Of a DNA stretch of 64,000 bases, positions 12,601 to 22,800 are shown in pieces. The notes below the pieces were generated by a model. The model was not told the DNA's origin. It was given only the letters and a program-made list of their open reading frames with translations, and did not search any database. The first letter of the stretch is position 1. The number at the start of each line of letters is the position of its first letter. Origin of the DNA: Pleodorina starrii. Its lineage: Eukaryota; Chlorophyta; Chlorophyceae; Chlamydomonadales; Volvocaceae. The stretch spans positions 2,130,001 to 2,194,000 of the forward strand of contig BRXU01000009.1 of assembly GCA_030267565.1 (NCBI GenBank), given 5' to 3'. The position numbers were made by a program, and so were the translations under genes.

Positions 12601-14163
12601 ACTTCTAATCCCGGGCAGATCCAAGCAGATCCAAACTGATCCGAGCAGATCCGAGCAGATCCAAACTGATTTAGACAATTTCAGGCAGATCCAAACAAAT
12701 CCAAGCGGATCCAAACAGATCAAAACAGATCCAAGCAAATCCAAACAGATCCGAGCCGAGCAGCCGATCAAACCTGTTCTTCCAGGCGTGGCTGATGAAG
12801 TACTGCGGCACGCCCACGTCCTCGGGCGCGATCAGCGACGGGTCCTCCGCCACCCGGCAGCACGACCCACGGGTCACCGCCTGCGAGCGCACATACGCCA
12901 CGAGTCACTGTCTGTGAAGTGTGAAGCGCACAATGGCGTGCCGATCACCCCACCACACCCGTCCCCTGCGCTTCTCGCCCGTAGTTTCAGACGCGACCCA
13001 CGGGCCGCTCCCAGCGAATGTCATTAAGGCAGTACCCGCTGTCCTCCAGCGCGCCACTGTCGAGTGGCCTCCCTCGCCCAACGGGAAAGCGACCCGTGGG
13101 TCACTTCTGTCTGCACCGACCCGCGGGTCCTACCTGCACCCAGCGCGTGTTGATGTCCTCTGTGGCAAGTGCGGTGTACTGCTCTTCCCCGCCGAAGAAG
13201 GCGATGAGCCGCTGCCGCAGCCTCCGGAGGCCCCGGAGGGAGATGCCCTTGGAAACCACCGCCAGTGGGTCGTCATCTGATGAGCAGTACGGCAGTGACC
13301 CGGTACGACAGTGACCCGGTACGGCAGTGACCCGGTACGGCAGTAACCCGGTACGGCAGTGACCCGGTACGGCAGTGACCCGGTACGGCAGTGACCCGAT
13401 ATCCAGCGAGCGCATTGAAAGCAGAGGGAGGAGGTCACAGGGAGAGACGAGCCGCAGCGAAGTACCTAACCGAGTAGGGTCGGTGCGCAAGGTGTGCTAT
13501 CTGCTATGATTTAGGCGTGTTGTGGGGGGCGGCAGCGAAGCCGGTCCGGTGAAAATGGCAGGAGGGCACGTTGAGGGATAGACGGCAAGGGATAGGCTAA
13601 CTGGTGACGACGGTGAGATCCGAGATGGTGGCGGCGGTGGGTGGCGGATGTGTCGCGGCCGGCGCATGGGGGCCTGCGGCACTCGAAGTCCCCAGCCCCG
13701 AAGCGGCCGTCATGGCCCCCTCCCCCCCAGAATGCCCAACTTCTCACTTGGGCCCAACGTCTCATTTCAGGCTATATGGTTTTAGGATTTTAGGGTTTTA
13801 CTCACCTATGACTACCGTGGGGGCAGCAGGGACCCCAGCCTCCGTGGCGGCGGAGCCACAGGCGCCAGTGGCGGCGGTGGTGGCCGATTCCTCAACGGCG
13901 CCAGCACCGCTAGCGGCTCTGGAAACTCTGCCACCGCCACCGACATTGTCGCTAGCGGCGCGGGCATCAGCGGGCGAGTCTACGCTGGGAGGCCTGTTAG
14001 CAGCAGCGGAAGGCACCGATCCTGGCGGCTGGGCTGAATTGTCGAGTTGGTCTTTGTCGGCGGTCTTGGCGACGGTGTCCACGCCTGCACCGGGTTGGGG
14101 CTCTGGCGCGGATGGAGCTGCCGCTTGCAGCGAGTTCCCCCTCTTGCTGATGTCAGCGGCCAT
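1410..14163 (-). CDS. TIR-like / NACHT / 14x WD40 STAND protein (NLR-like), 23 exons
   Basis: Predicted NTP-driven signalling switch of about 2,104 residues. Exons: 14163-13806, ~13740-13603, 13276-13134, 12880-12774, 12542-12407, 12134-11946, ~11812-11720, 11536-10884, 10684-9202, 8684-8553, 8273-8133, 7939-7676, 7436-7212, 6892-6698, 6610-6320, 6120-5941, 5655-5527, 5110-4916, 4522-4265, 3919-3704, 3316-2957, 2115-1879, 1601-1410. Domain order: a disordered Ala/Pro-rich N-terminus; a module with FISHAW (~residue 242), VWVDILAVNQ and RAWCIYE; a NACHT core with P-loop GGAGEGKST (~495-503) and Walker B LVDALDE (~655); a helical stretch; then 14 WD40 blades (~1101-2104), one per phase-0 exon, which would make two seven-blade propellers. 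NACHT plus WD40 is the NWD1/APAF1-like STAND layout; the immune or death-signalling role is inference. Exon 7 and the start are the least certain parts. Confidence 0.8.
5424..5530. repeat. Tandem duplication covering a splice donor
   Basis: Two near-identical blocks of about 42 bp, sharing AAAGCGGTTTC, CAGCGGCTCCTTTCCCAC and CCCACCTT, lie side by side. The right-hand copy contains the last codons and GT donor of the NACHT-WD40 blade exon ending at 5527. The left-hand copy repeats a potential donor inside the intron. Confidence 0.6.
8877..8952. repeat. (ACGCG)n microsatellite in an intron
   Basis: About 13 copies of the pentanucleotide ACGCG, with one interruption near 8921-8930. It sits in the intron between the NACHT exon and the first WD40 exon. 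Confidence 0.9.
9041..9117. repeat. GAGGAG polypurine tract in an intron
   Basis: An almost uninterrupted G/A run built of GAG units. It lies next to the (ACGCG)n array in the same intron of the NACHT-WD40 gene. Confidence 0.85.
12288..12370. repeat. CCCCGTCCC-type simple repeat in an intron
   Basis: Degenerate CCCGTC/CCTGTC units fill most of the intron between exons 5 and 6 of the NACHT-WD40 gene. Confidence 0.75.
12598..12765. repeat. Degenerate ~10-25 bp minisatellite (GGATCTGTTTGGATTTG, minus strand) filling intron 4
   Basis: On the minus strand, variants of TTTGGATCTGCTTGGATT repeat through nearly the whole intron between exons 4 and 5 of the NACHT-WD40 gene. The unit resembles the GTTTGATTTGCT that begins exon 5. 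Confidence 0.75.
13284..13399. repeat. 16-bp minisatellite (CGGTACGGCAGTGACC)n
   Basis: About seven head-to-tail copies of a 16-bp unit with single-base variants. The array abuts the acceptor of the exon starting at 13276 in the NACHT-WD40 gene. There are no spacers, so it is not a CRISPR array. Confidence 0.9.
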
Positions 14164-15787
14164 GGCGTTTGTGTCGGCACAGGGACGTACATAAGTAGTC
14201 GGCTCGGTTGCCTTAGCCGCCGGGCCGGTGCTCTGACCTGGCCGACTGCCATCTGCAGATGCGGGCTTGGGCGACGAGGGCTACGGGCGCACATCAACCG
14301 GCGGAGCGGCTCAGCGTGAGTGAAATTGTTGAAAGCATTCTGAGCTTGTATGCAATTTGGTCCTTACTTACATCAGCGGGCAAAACTTTGGACGTCCCGC
14401 AGCCCATGGCGGGTAGCAACTCCGACGGAGCTTCGGGCGTCTGAGAAAGGTACTCAACCCTTTCGAATCATAACTATCGTTATATGGATGCGGTAATGTA
14501 ACAGTATTATGACTTCGACAGAGGTTCTCAGAGCTCGCAACCCGCAACCATTCACTCAGGCTACGGTATTGCGTCTTGCCGAGAGATGTGCCCGTTCAAG
14601 TAAGACATTCCACTATAGCCTCTAACGTGCGTGTGGTTTGCAAAACGCGTCCAGAGACATGCGTCGAGGTCTAAAACTGTAAGAGCTTTTACAAGAGTGA
14701 ACTCACTCATGCGAGAAGAGCAGGAAGAATAGTGAACGCTGACAGTATTCCCGCAAATATACTCATAACATCCCAGCGAACTGTCGCTATCCGGTAACCG
14801 TCGTACGGCGTTCGGTTGTTTGACTTCTGCAACCGTTGCTTTGCGGGCTGCATTCAACCGCAAATGTCAAGGTCTGTCCATGTCATCGTTACTCTCAAAC
14901 CTAAATGAGAATGAGGAAGTGGGTGTAAGCGTAGCAACTAATTCCTTCCGGCTTTCAGCTATGCTACGGGGCGGGCTACTCCGGTGTCCGGTCGGCTCGC
15001 CAGTCCCTGCCGGTCCCGAATCCAGCGCCGCAAGCAGTTCCACCTAGGCGGCTTTACCTCCCTCTTCACAATAAAAATTAGAAGTATCCTGCCGAAAAGA
15101 GCAATTTCATGCATAGCACTATCAGAGGCAAACCGGGTTTTTTCAAACCCTTCTTCCGATACCGGCGTCGACAGCGCCGTACAGCGTCATTGATCTCGGC
15201 TTGGTTGCGCCTTGGTGCGCTTCGTCTCAAGGCCTGGGCCCTGGGCCCTGCACCCGTCAGGCCCTTGGGGGCTAAAGATGTATATGGGCTCAGGCCCGCC
15301 GGGGCCTGCCCGCTCTACAGATCAGCCAAGGTTCAGCCAGTGCATTTGCTCATACTAGTCCAGCAATCCTGCCTCCTTCACGTCCGACTGCTTAAGAAGT
15401 GCCGTCCGTCATTCTTCGCACCCCACCTTGGGAGAACTTCGAACGAAATTGAGGGGCGAACCGCGATGAACAGCCGCAGAGGCATCAACAAATACTTCCG
15501 CGTCAACTACGCAGCTCAACGTTAAAGTATTGCAAAAAGTAACTAATGAATTATACGCAGGACGGATCATCGCAGAGTAATTGGCGGCTGTCGCTAGCCG
15601 TTAGCTCTTCAGATCGGCGGCGAACCTGCGAACGGGTGGTCTGACCGCGTCTTCTGTCACGTGGATGAAGAAACACTGCTCCCTTACTGCTGTAACCTGT
15701 TGTAACCTATTCGTTATTTTGCCTCAAATGATTCCGCACCATGTGTTAGCTGATGTCATATGTCGTGTAGCCTGTGCCTTTCGCGGA

Positions 15788-15808
15788 CAGCGCGCGGACC
15801 GCGCGCTG
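15788..15808. repeat. Perfect 21-bp palindrome (10 + A + 10)
   Basis: CAGCGCGCGG, a central A, then CCGCGCGCTG. The arms are fully complementary. It is the leftmost of several strong inverted repeats in this intergenic stretch. Confidence 0.85.
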
Positions 15809-15899
15809 ATCGCCCTTGGCAAAGCCGTGGATCGAGATTTAGGCAACACGCAATCGGGCGGGCGAACGAAATTTATGATCGCGTTCCTCACAGAAGTTG

Positions 15900-15964
15900 C
15901 CGAAAGGAAGACACATTAAATCCCATTTGTCTTACTCTTAGGGTTTAATGTGTCTTCCTTTCGG
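15900..15964. repeat. Perfect hairpin, 21-bp stem, 23-nt loop
   Basis: Arms 15900-15920 and 15944-15964 are exact reverse complements (core GGAAGACACATTAAA). The loop contains a short T-rich segment. A second 21-bp hairpin follows after only 8 bp. Confidence 0.9.
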
Positions 15965-15972
15965 AGGAAACC

Positions 15973-16031
15973 CAATGAGGGACCACTAGGGTCAGAATGC
16001 GCCAGCGCAGGACCCTAGTGGTCCCTCATTG
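15973..16031. repeat. Perfect hairpin, 21-bp stem, 17-nt loop
   Basis: Arms 15973-15993 and 16011-16031 are exact reverse complements (core GAGGGACCACTAGGGTC). The stem length equals that of the preceding hairpin, but the sequences are unrelated. Confidence 0.9.
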
Positions 16032-16184
16032 TAACTCTCGCATCCCTTTAACTCTTTCGCTATTAGATGATGCTGCGGGAAGGCAGACAGGCGTGACGCA
16101 TTTTGTCAATAAGAAATTTTTGGATAAGATTATGATCCATTGTAAGTTAAATGGCAAGGACAGGGCCTGGCAGCAGGGCACAAA

Positions 16185-16238
16185 AGAAGTCCTCCCGCCA
16201 AATCCAGATCGTACATGGGGACGGCGGGAGGCACTTCT
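16185..16238. repeat. Imperfect hairpin, ~15-bp stem with one bulge
   Basis: AGAAGT-CCTCCCGCC pairs with GGCGGGAGG-CACTTCT across a loop of about 23 nt. One unpaired base lies in the stem. Confidence 0.75.
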
Positions 16239-16454
16239 GTGTGGCCTGCGAATATTGACAAATCGTCTGACAGTAATACACAAGATTGCAGCTTTCTGTG
16301 TTATAGCGTTCAATTGAATTGTTACCTACAACCAATCGTTGAAAGTACGCTTCTTACCCTGTACACACTAAATGTGCAGCGACCTGATCACAGTGCATAA
16401 TGGTGTAGCAGATGCTTCTGGAAATAGTATATCGCATGCATAGCGCATTCTTGC

Positions 16455-16879
16455 TTACATTTCATAGTCTATCGTGTTTCGATAAACGGGGGATCGCATG
16501 GTTTCGAGGCGGTAGGAGCTTTGCGCCACCGGAATGAGCCGGTTGCGCTCTGGTTTGAGGCGCGCCTCAAAACATTCCTGCCGAACGCGCTTCCAACCTT
16601 CCAAATCTGCCGGCTCCGAAGCCATCCACTTCTTACTGTTGGTAAGCAAACGGGACGCCCAGATAGAGGTGTCACTACGGACATTGGGCATTCTAATGCA
16701 TTTAGCATAACTGCCTTTGGGTTAGCCACCAAAAAACAAATACCGAACACGGCGAGCTGGGCCTCAAACGTCGACCCCAGCAACCGGGAAGCTTCCGAGT
16801 CCGAGCCCGTGATGCCAACCCGCTCATGCATCACAGACGCCCTGCCTCTCTGCCTACGCCGCACAGCAGCACACTTCAC
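16455..16879 (-). pseudogene. Possible frameshifted coding remnant, unknown family
   Basis: Two overlapping minus-strand frames look like one protein broken near 16690. The upstream frame carries ANPKAVMLNALECP and the downstream frame carries SDTSIWASRLLTNSKKW and EGWKRVRQECFEARLKPE, ending in a stop near 16455. The composition is protein-like rather than a GC-skewed shadow frame. I do not recognise the family. It lies directly upstream of, and antisense to, the start of the ABCG-WD40 gene. It could equally be chance. Confidence 0.25.
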
Positions 16880-16885
16880 TGCACT

Positions 16886-19800
16886 ATGGTATTGGGCGGG
16901 CCGCTGCCAGAGCTGCGCTGGCCGGCGCTGCTGCCGCTGCTACTGTTGCTGCAGCTACTGTCGCAGCGACTCAAGTCTTCCAGTTTACATCACAGCACCC
17001 AATCGCCGCAATCCGGCCTGGTGACCTGGCAACCCGCTGGCGTACGCGCCCACGACTTACATCACTGCATCAACCGCCGCTGGGTGCCAACTTCTGGGTA
17101 GTTGCAGTACACAACTACCAGAACAAGCCCGCCGCCACGCACTGCCAAATTGCGGTTCCCTTGCTTGTGTGCATTGTGCCGGGGCCCTGAGCTCAGCCGC
17201 AATACATACAAGCAAGGGAACCGCATTTCTACGGCGGGGCCCTGAGATGCCCAAATTGTTGGCCGAGTGGGAAACGCCTGGCCCTTCACCCCGTCGCTGC
17301 GACTCTCCTTTCTTACCGGCCCCCGCCGCCAGGCGCTGCTTCCGACCGCTTGGCTGGAGTTGAGGCTCGTAGCCGCCCAGCAGCCATGCAGGATACACGA
17401 CCAGTGCGGGGCGGAGAGGTGCGTGTCAAGCGTCAGCACCGGGCAGCGCCGCGGCGGTCACACACCCACACACCCGGCCGGGTTTAGGGTGATGATTGGG
17501 GGTGTCATTTTATTGTCCAGCAGAGGAACGACGGGGGCATCGAGTTGAGAAATGCCCCCCTCCTCCGAGCGTCCCCCCGTGCGTGTTTTTGGTGTGTGGA
17601 GATTGCGGGTGTGCGCGAGGGGGACGCCGGCGGGGAGGTCTGGACGAGTCGTGGGGCCTCAAGCCGGCAGGCTGGTGAGCTGCCGGTCGGGCAGCCAAAC
17701 CAGGCGCCTGAGCGCCCTTTTTCTGGTGCAGGAAACCGCGGAATCTGCGCAGTCGCCTTTCACTGTGTGTGCACACACTGGCGCCGCCTGCAGGTTCTGT
17801 GGCAGCGTGCCTCTGGGCGTGGACGCTTCCGCGGGGTCGTGTGAGCCGTGTTGGAAGTGCTGCCTGCTTCCGGAGCGCTACAACACCTCGGCGGCGACCA
17901 ATGCGGCGGGGGCGATTCTGAGCGGCGCCTGCACTCAGAGGTTCGTGGTGGCGGTGGAGGTGACTGGGGAGGTGACAGGCCCTCGGCAGGGTTTCGGAGT
18001 CAGCAGGCCATCCGGCCGTGCGCTGCAGCCAAGACGCCCAGGAGGTGTATAGCCGCGACAGTAGCCGCGACAAAGGTGTCGACCGCAGAGCGCAGACCCC
18101 AATGGCGCGACGGCTGCCGCCCAGCTAGCGGCTCGCTGGGTTTCGCCCACTCCTTTGGACAGATAGAGCGGGTGCCGCTGCTTGTTCACAGGCGCTCCTC
18201 TCCCCCGTTGTTTCGCAGGTGTGGCTGCAATGTCGGGCGGGCCTGCCGGCGCGACAGCGACTGCGCGGCGGGGCTGTTCTGCATGGACCGCGGTCAGCTG
18301 GAGGTACCCGTGTGCAAGGTGAGCGCTGGTGCGCCGCCACGCCGCCCGCCGTCAACGTCGTCACCGCCGCACCGCATCCCCGCCTTTTCGTTGCCTCTCT
18401 CGACACATCGCTCATCTGTCAGCATTCAAACGACTCGACTCCTCCTGAGCCTGATGCACGCCCTAATGCAAACCGCGCGCCCCCCCTCTGCCGTTCGCTA
18501 ATGCCGTCTCCGTCCCTTCGCTGCGGAATCTTCTTTTTACCCGTCTGCCGTCGGTGATAGCATAGGGCTCATGGGGAATCTGGGGAGCCCACCGTCACAA
18601 CCACCACAAGAGCCACGCCAACCCCTTACCTCCGCTGAACGTGACACCCAACACACCCTGCCCCTGCCTTGCGTCGCAGCGGTGCACGGAGTGCACGCAG
18701 CCGGGCTGTGCGCCCAAGTGCCCCGGCGGCCCGGTGCCGGCGTTGCTGGGGCCGCCGCCGCGCAACGCCACCTCGCACGACCCGGCGCTGCGGGACGCGG
18801 CGGTGTTTCTGTCGATGGCCCTGGAGCCGTGGCGCGGCACGTCCTCGGATCGAACCCAGGTGGGCGCAGTCGATTTTGTGCATGCGTGCGCAGGCCGCAG
18901 CCCGGTGCATTAACGCCTGGGCGTGTTTGTGCGAGCCGACAGGCGGGAGGTCCCGCCCCCCTGGCTCGAGCACACACGCCCGGGCGTTGTTGCTCGTGAC
19001 CCGATGGTAAGAGAGATTAACACGGCGCCCTCTGGCCTCCGGCCTCCCCTCTGCTCCCTCACATAACCCTCCGTGTAGGTCCAAGCCGAGGAGCTGCGCC
19101 TGCTGCTCCACAACGAGACCCGGCTGCTCAGCGCCGTACTCGACGCGGCTGCGGCGCCGTACAACGCCACGGTGTCGTACACCTTGACGACCGAGCAGTA
19201 CAGCGACACGTTTGTTGAGAATGCGTTGTCCCGAATCTTCGGGGGCGATTCGCCAGCCAACGCCAGCTCAGCGCCGCTCAGGGTGCGTCGCACCAACTCG
19301 TGTGTGTTTTGCAAGAAGAGGTCTCGCACTTGAGCAAAGCGTGTTAGGTGTTACACATGAACTGCTTCCCGTAGCCGTTTCACTCCTTGGCGTTAGTCCA
19401 GTGCGTGCAGCATTCTTGACCGTGTTCGTACCCTCCGTGTCCGTCATACCCGCAGTGTGTCGTACCCGCCCTGCCGTACTTGTCGTAATTGCCCGCTCCC
19501 AGGACGTCGCGGCGCTGCTTCTGCACGGCAGCCGCGCCCTGCTGTGCCCAGCCATACCCGAGGCCGACGGCAGCGGCGCACGAGTCGCCGCCGGCGCTGC
19601 TCCGCCGCCGCTGCCGCAGCGCACGGGTCCCGGCTGCCCCTGCAACGCCTCCCTGGGCGCCGCCACCCTGCGCTGCCCGCCCGGCTTCGTCTGCTCGAGG
19701 GCGGCTCATCTGGCGCTGTCCTTCGACGTGTTGGCCGACCGGACCTGGGCACAGCTAGGCGGGATGTGCGTGCCCTGCACGGCGGGGCAGCTGTGCCTGG

Positions 19801-22800
19801 AGGGCGCGCACCTCTCGGTGAGAACGGGGCTGTGTGGCGGGCGGGCGGGCAAGTGGGGGCTGTGGTGGGGCTGTGGTGGTTGGGGCTGTGGTGGTTGGAC
19901 CCTAGGCGGGGCTGTGGTGGTTGGACCCTAGGCGTGCGGAGAGCACCGCTATGGGCTGTTGGCCCTGCAAGCCTGCATGACAGCCCAAGAAGAGAGGGAC
20001 GGGAGAGACGGTGGTGGCTGGATTGGATATGCGGATGGGAGGGGCCAGCGGAGGGTGCCGGAAGCCCGGCTCCCCCCCTTTGTTTCTTGGGAGGCCTAGG
20101 CCTTGTCGTTGCTGTACCATAGAATGCAAGTGTAAGATGATGGCGTTGGTCGTTGACCGTTAGGTACTGTAATCGGTGTTCGCAGACGCGTGGGTATGTG
20201 TTGTAGCCTACATCATACACCAGTACTCATCGAGCATGATGGGATGCCCCGTAGAAAGCGCACGAGGGGTAGATGAGACAGCTCACCGGTCGGGCATCCC
20301 TACGGCCCTCCGCTGCGGTATCGTTTTCATTACCCACCGGTCTCGCGCTCTAGCTTTCGATGCCCGCCGCCCCCTCGACGGCTGCAGACCGACGTTGGCC
20401 TGTGGGTCCCGGACTGCCCGGTCGGCCATTACTGCCCCACGCCCGGCGCCGCGATCAAGTGCCCGGCCGGCTTCTTCTGCCCCGCCCGCACGCTGGTACC
20501 CATCACGTGCTCGTACATCAGGCAGGTTTGGGTCCAGTCTTATGTACAACGGTTGTACAACGGGCAGGCCAAGTTTCGCACTGTACGACTAGTGTACGAC
20601 AGCAGCAAGACACCAGTAGAACGGCAGCAGAAGCAGAGGGCTCGAGGAGTGCGTGCTGAACCTGCAATGTATTGCGATATTTGAAACGCTGTACTTGAAT
20701 AATGAACTGCAGTGCCTGAACAAGCAGGGGTGCCTGTCTGCGGCCCTTTGTGGGCGAGTTGGGAGACTTCCTAACTCCGAACCTCTATACCTTCCAACCT
20801 CCTAACTGCTCCCGCTTCCCGAGTCTGGAGCCCACTGTAACAACCACAACAACAGCAACAAACGCTCCGCACACCTATCTGCTCCACCGGCTGCCCTTCT
20901 GCGTGTCCTGAGCCCACTGTAACAACATCAAACCCCATGCCGTGATGTGGTCCCCCGAATGCACGCAGTTTGCTGGAATCCTCCACATCCTTGACCAGGC
21001 GACAGGTACGACAATTAACCTTGGCCCGTATGAGTGAACGATCTGTTTTGCGTTGGGCCCCTAAGGCTCACCCCTGTGTGTGTGTGTGTGTGGAGTACCT
21101 GACACTGCTACGGCCGAAGAGCCCGTATGCCTTGGCTGGAACGCTGCATGTCGGCGTACTCGTTCGACTGCACACACTCGTTCGAAGCGAGCCGGAACCT
21201 AGACCTGCACCTTGCTCCATGTCAGCTGGGCGAGAGCCGGCCTTGACAATCTGAAACAGTCCCTTCATGTCGTACGCGCAGGAGGATGGCTTGAACGTCT
21301 TCTGGAGGCTTTGGAAGGAGCGGGAGCCCCTGCGTGGCAACTACTGCCCGGAAGGCTCACAGCGGCCCAATACGCCGTGCGGGTATGTGCCGTACACACA
21401 GCCGCCGTAGCGTACAACAGTCGGAAAGCCCCACGCCGTTGTCGCCACGCCGTGTGGCCCCTGGTGGTTGTGTTGGGCACTGCTGGTCTGTGTCTTTGCT
21501 TGTGTCTTGCGCCTGTTGAGGAAAGCACGCAATGACGGGTGCAAGCCTGCCCGCTTGGGCGACGAACCTCATTGGGCTCATCCCTCACCTCCCTCATCCC
21601 TCATCTCACCTCACCCGAGCGGGCCTTCCTCGGCTTGTCTCCTGCTTTGTGTGTTGCTTGCTGAAGGTGCCTTCCCAGGCCTTCCGCGCAAACGCATCCT
21701 GCCCTGCCCTGCCCTATTCTGCCGATCGTTCCGTGTTAACGTGCTTGTTCCGTGCTGTCGCTGTTGCTTCCGCTACTGCCGCTGCTCGCAGGGGCGGCAG
21801 CTACTGCCCAAACGCCTCGGTTCAGATTTTATGTCCCCGGGGCAGTTACTGCAAGCCCCAGTCCGTGCGGCCTGTCAAGTGCCCACCGTAAGTCCACCGT
21901 GTTAGCTTCAATCGCATAATTCCCGTACGCGTTCGTACTCATCACACTCCGCAGCGCAAACAACTTGTCCTTTTCAGTACCTATTCAGTGAACATCTTCC
22001 CTGCATGTACCAGAAAACCACTCGAACCATCCGCATATGCTCGTACCAACCGCCTTTTGCTTCGCCGGTGCTCGTCCAGGCTTGTACGGTGCCCCGAGGG
22101 TGCAGCGGCGCCCGACGGCCGACCGCTGGCCGGCATCATCTTCGCGGCCGTGGATGTTGCCGTACTGATTTTGTACGGCTTGATGTTGTTGGGAAAGAAC
22201 CTGGTAGCCCAGTTCCTCCGCGGATGGAACCTCCTCGAGGAGCCGACGGAGGGTGAGACGCTGACGGAGGAGTACGGCAACCCAACCGCCGTACAGCAGC
22301 CGTATACAGGGGGCACGCAGACAGATGCCCGCCGCTGCGCCCCATGCCGTTTCACCTCCTGTCCCCTTTCACCTGTAGTCATCACGCCATCACGCCCTCT
22401 TCCTTTGCGAACCATCCGCTGCCGCCCGCAAGCCTGCACTTTCATTCCGACGATGCATGCGCGTGCGTGTGTGTATGTTCGTTACAGCGGGCTCCAGACT
22501 CTAGGAGAGTAGAGTCGAACGCCTGCTCGCTCTCCACACGCCAACGAGAGTCAGGACTCTTGACCTCACCCTACCTGAGCAACGACCCCCCGCCCTGCAC
22601 AGACGCCGACGCCGGTAGCGAGGAGGCCAGCGACCCTGGCACTGACTTTGGAGGCGGAGTTTCCAGCGCGGATCGGAGCCGAACCTCTCGAATCCGCATC
22701 GCATTGGGCCCCGCCGCCGACTCTGGTCGCAGCCTGGTCAACGCGTCCGCCGCCGTCGCCGCCGCCGGCTCCAGTCGTAGCCTCTTCGCCGCTGCCGGCG

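Larger units (their letters stand above)
14164..16885. other. Lower-GC intergenic region between divergent genes
   Basis: This holds the 5' flanks of the NACHT-WD40 gene (to the left) and the ABCG-WD40 gene (to the right). Base composition is visibly more AT-rich than the genes. No convincing multi-exon gene is seen. A possible degraded coding fragment at 16455-16879 (-) and several inverted repeats from 15788 to 16238 are listed separately. Confidence 0.5.

Noticed and set aside
13284..13399. CRISPR-like array of 16-bp repeats
   Set aside because: The units are directly adjacent with no spacers, in a eukaryotic intron. It is a minisatellite.
15109..15525. 138-residue plus-strand frame in the intergenic region
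   Set aside because: No start context, domain or codon bias supports it. It resembles no family I know.
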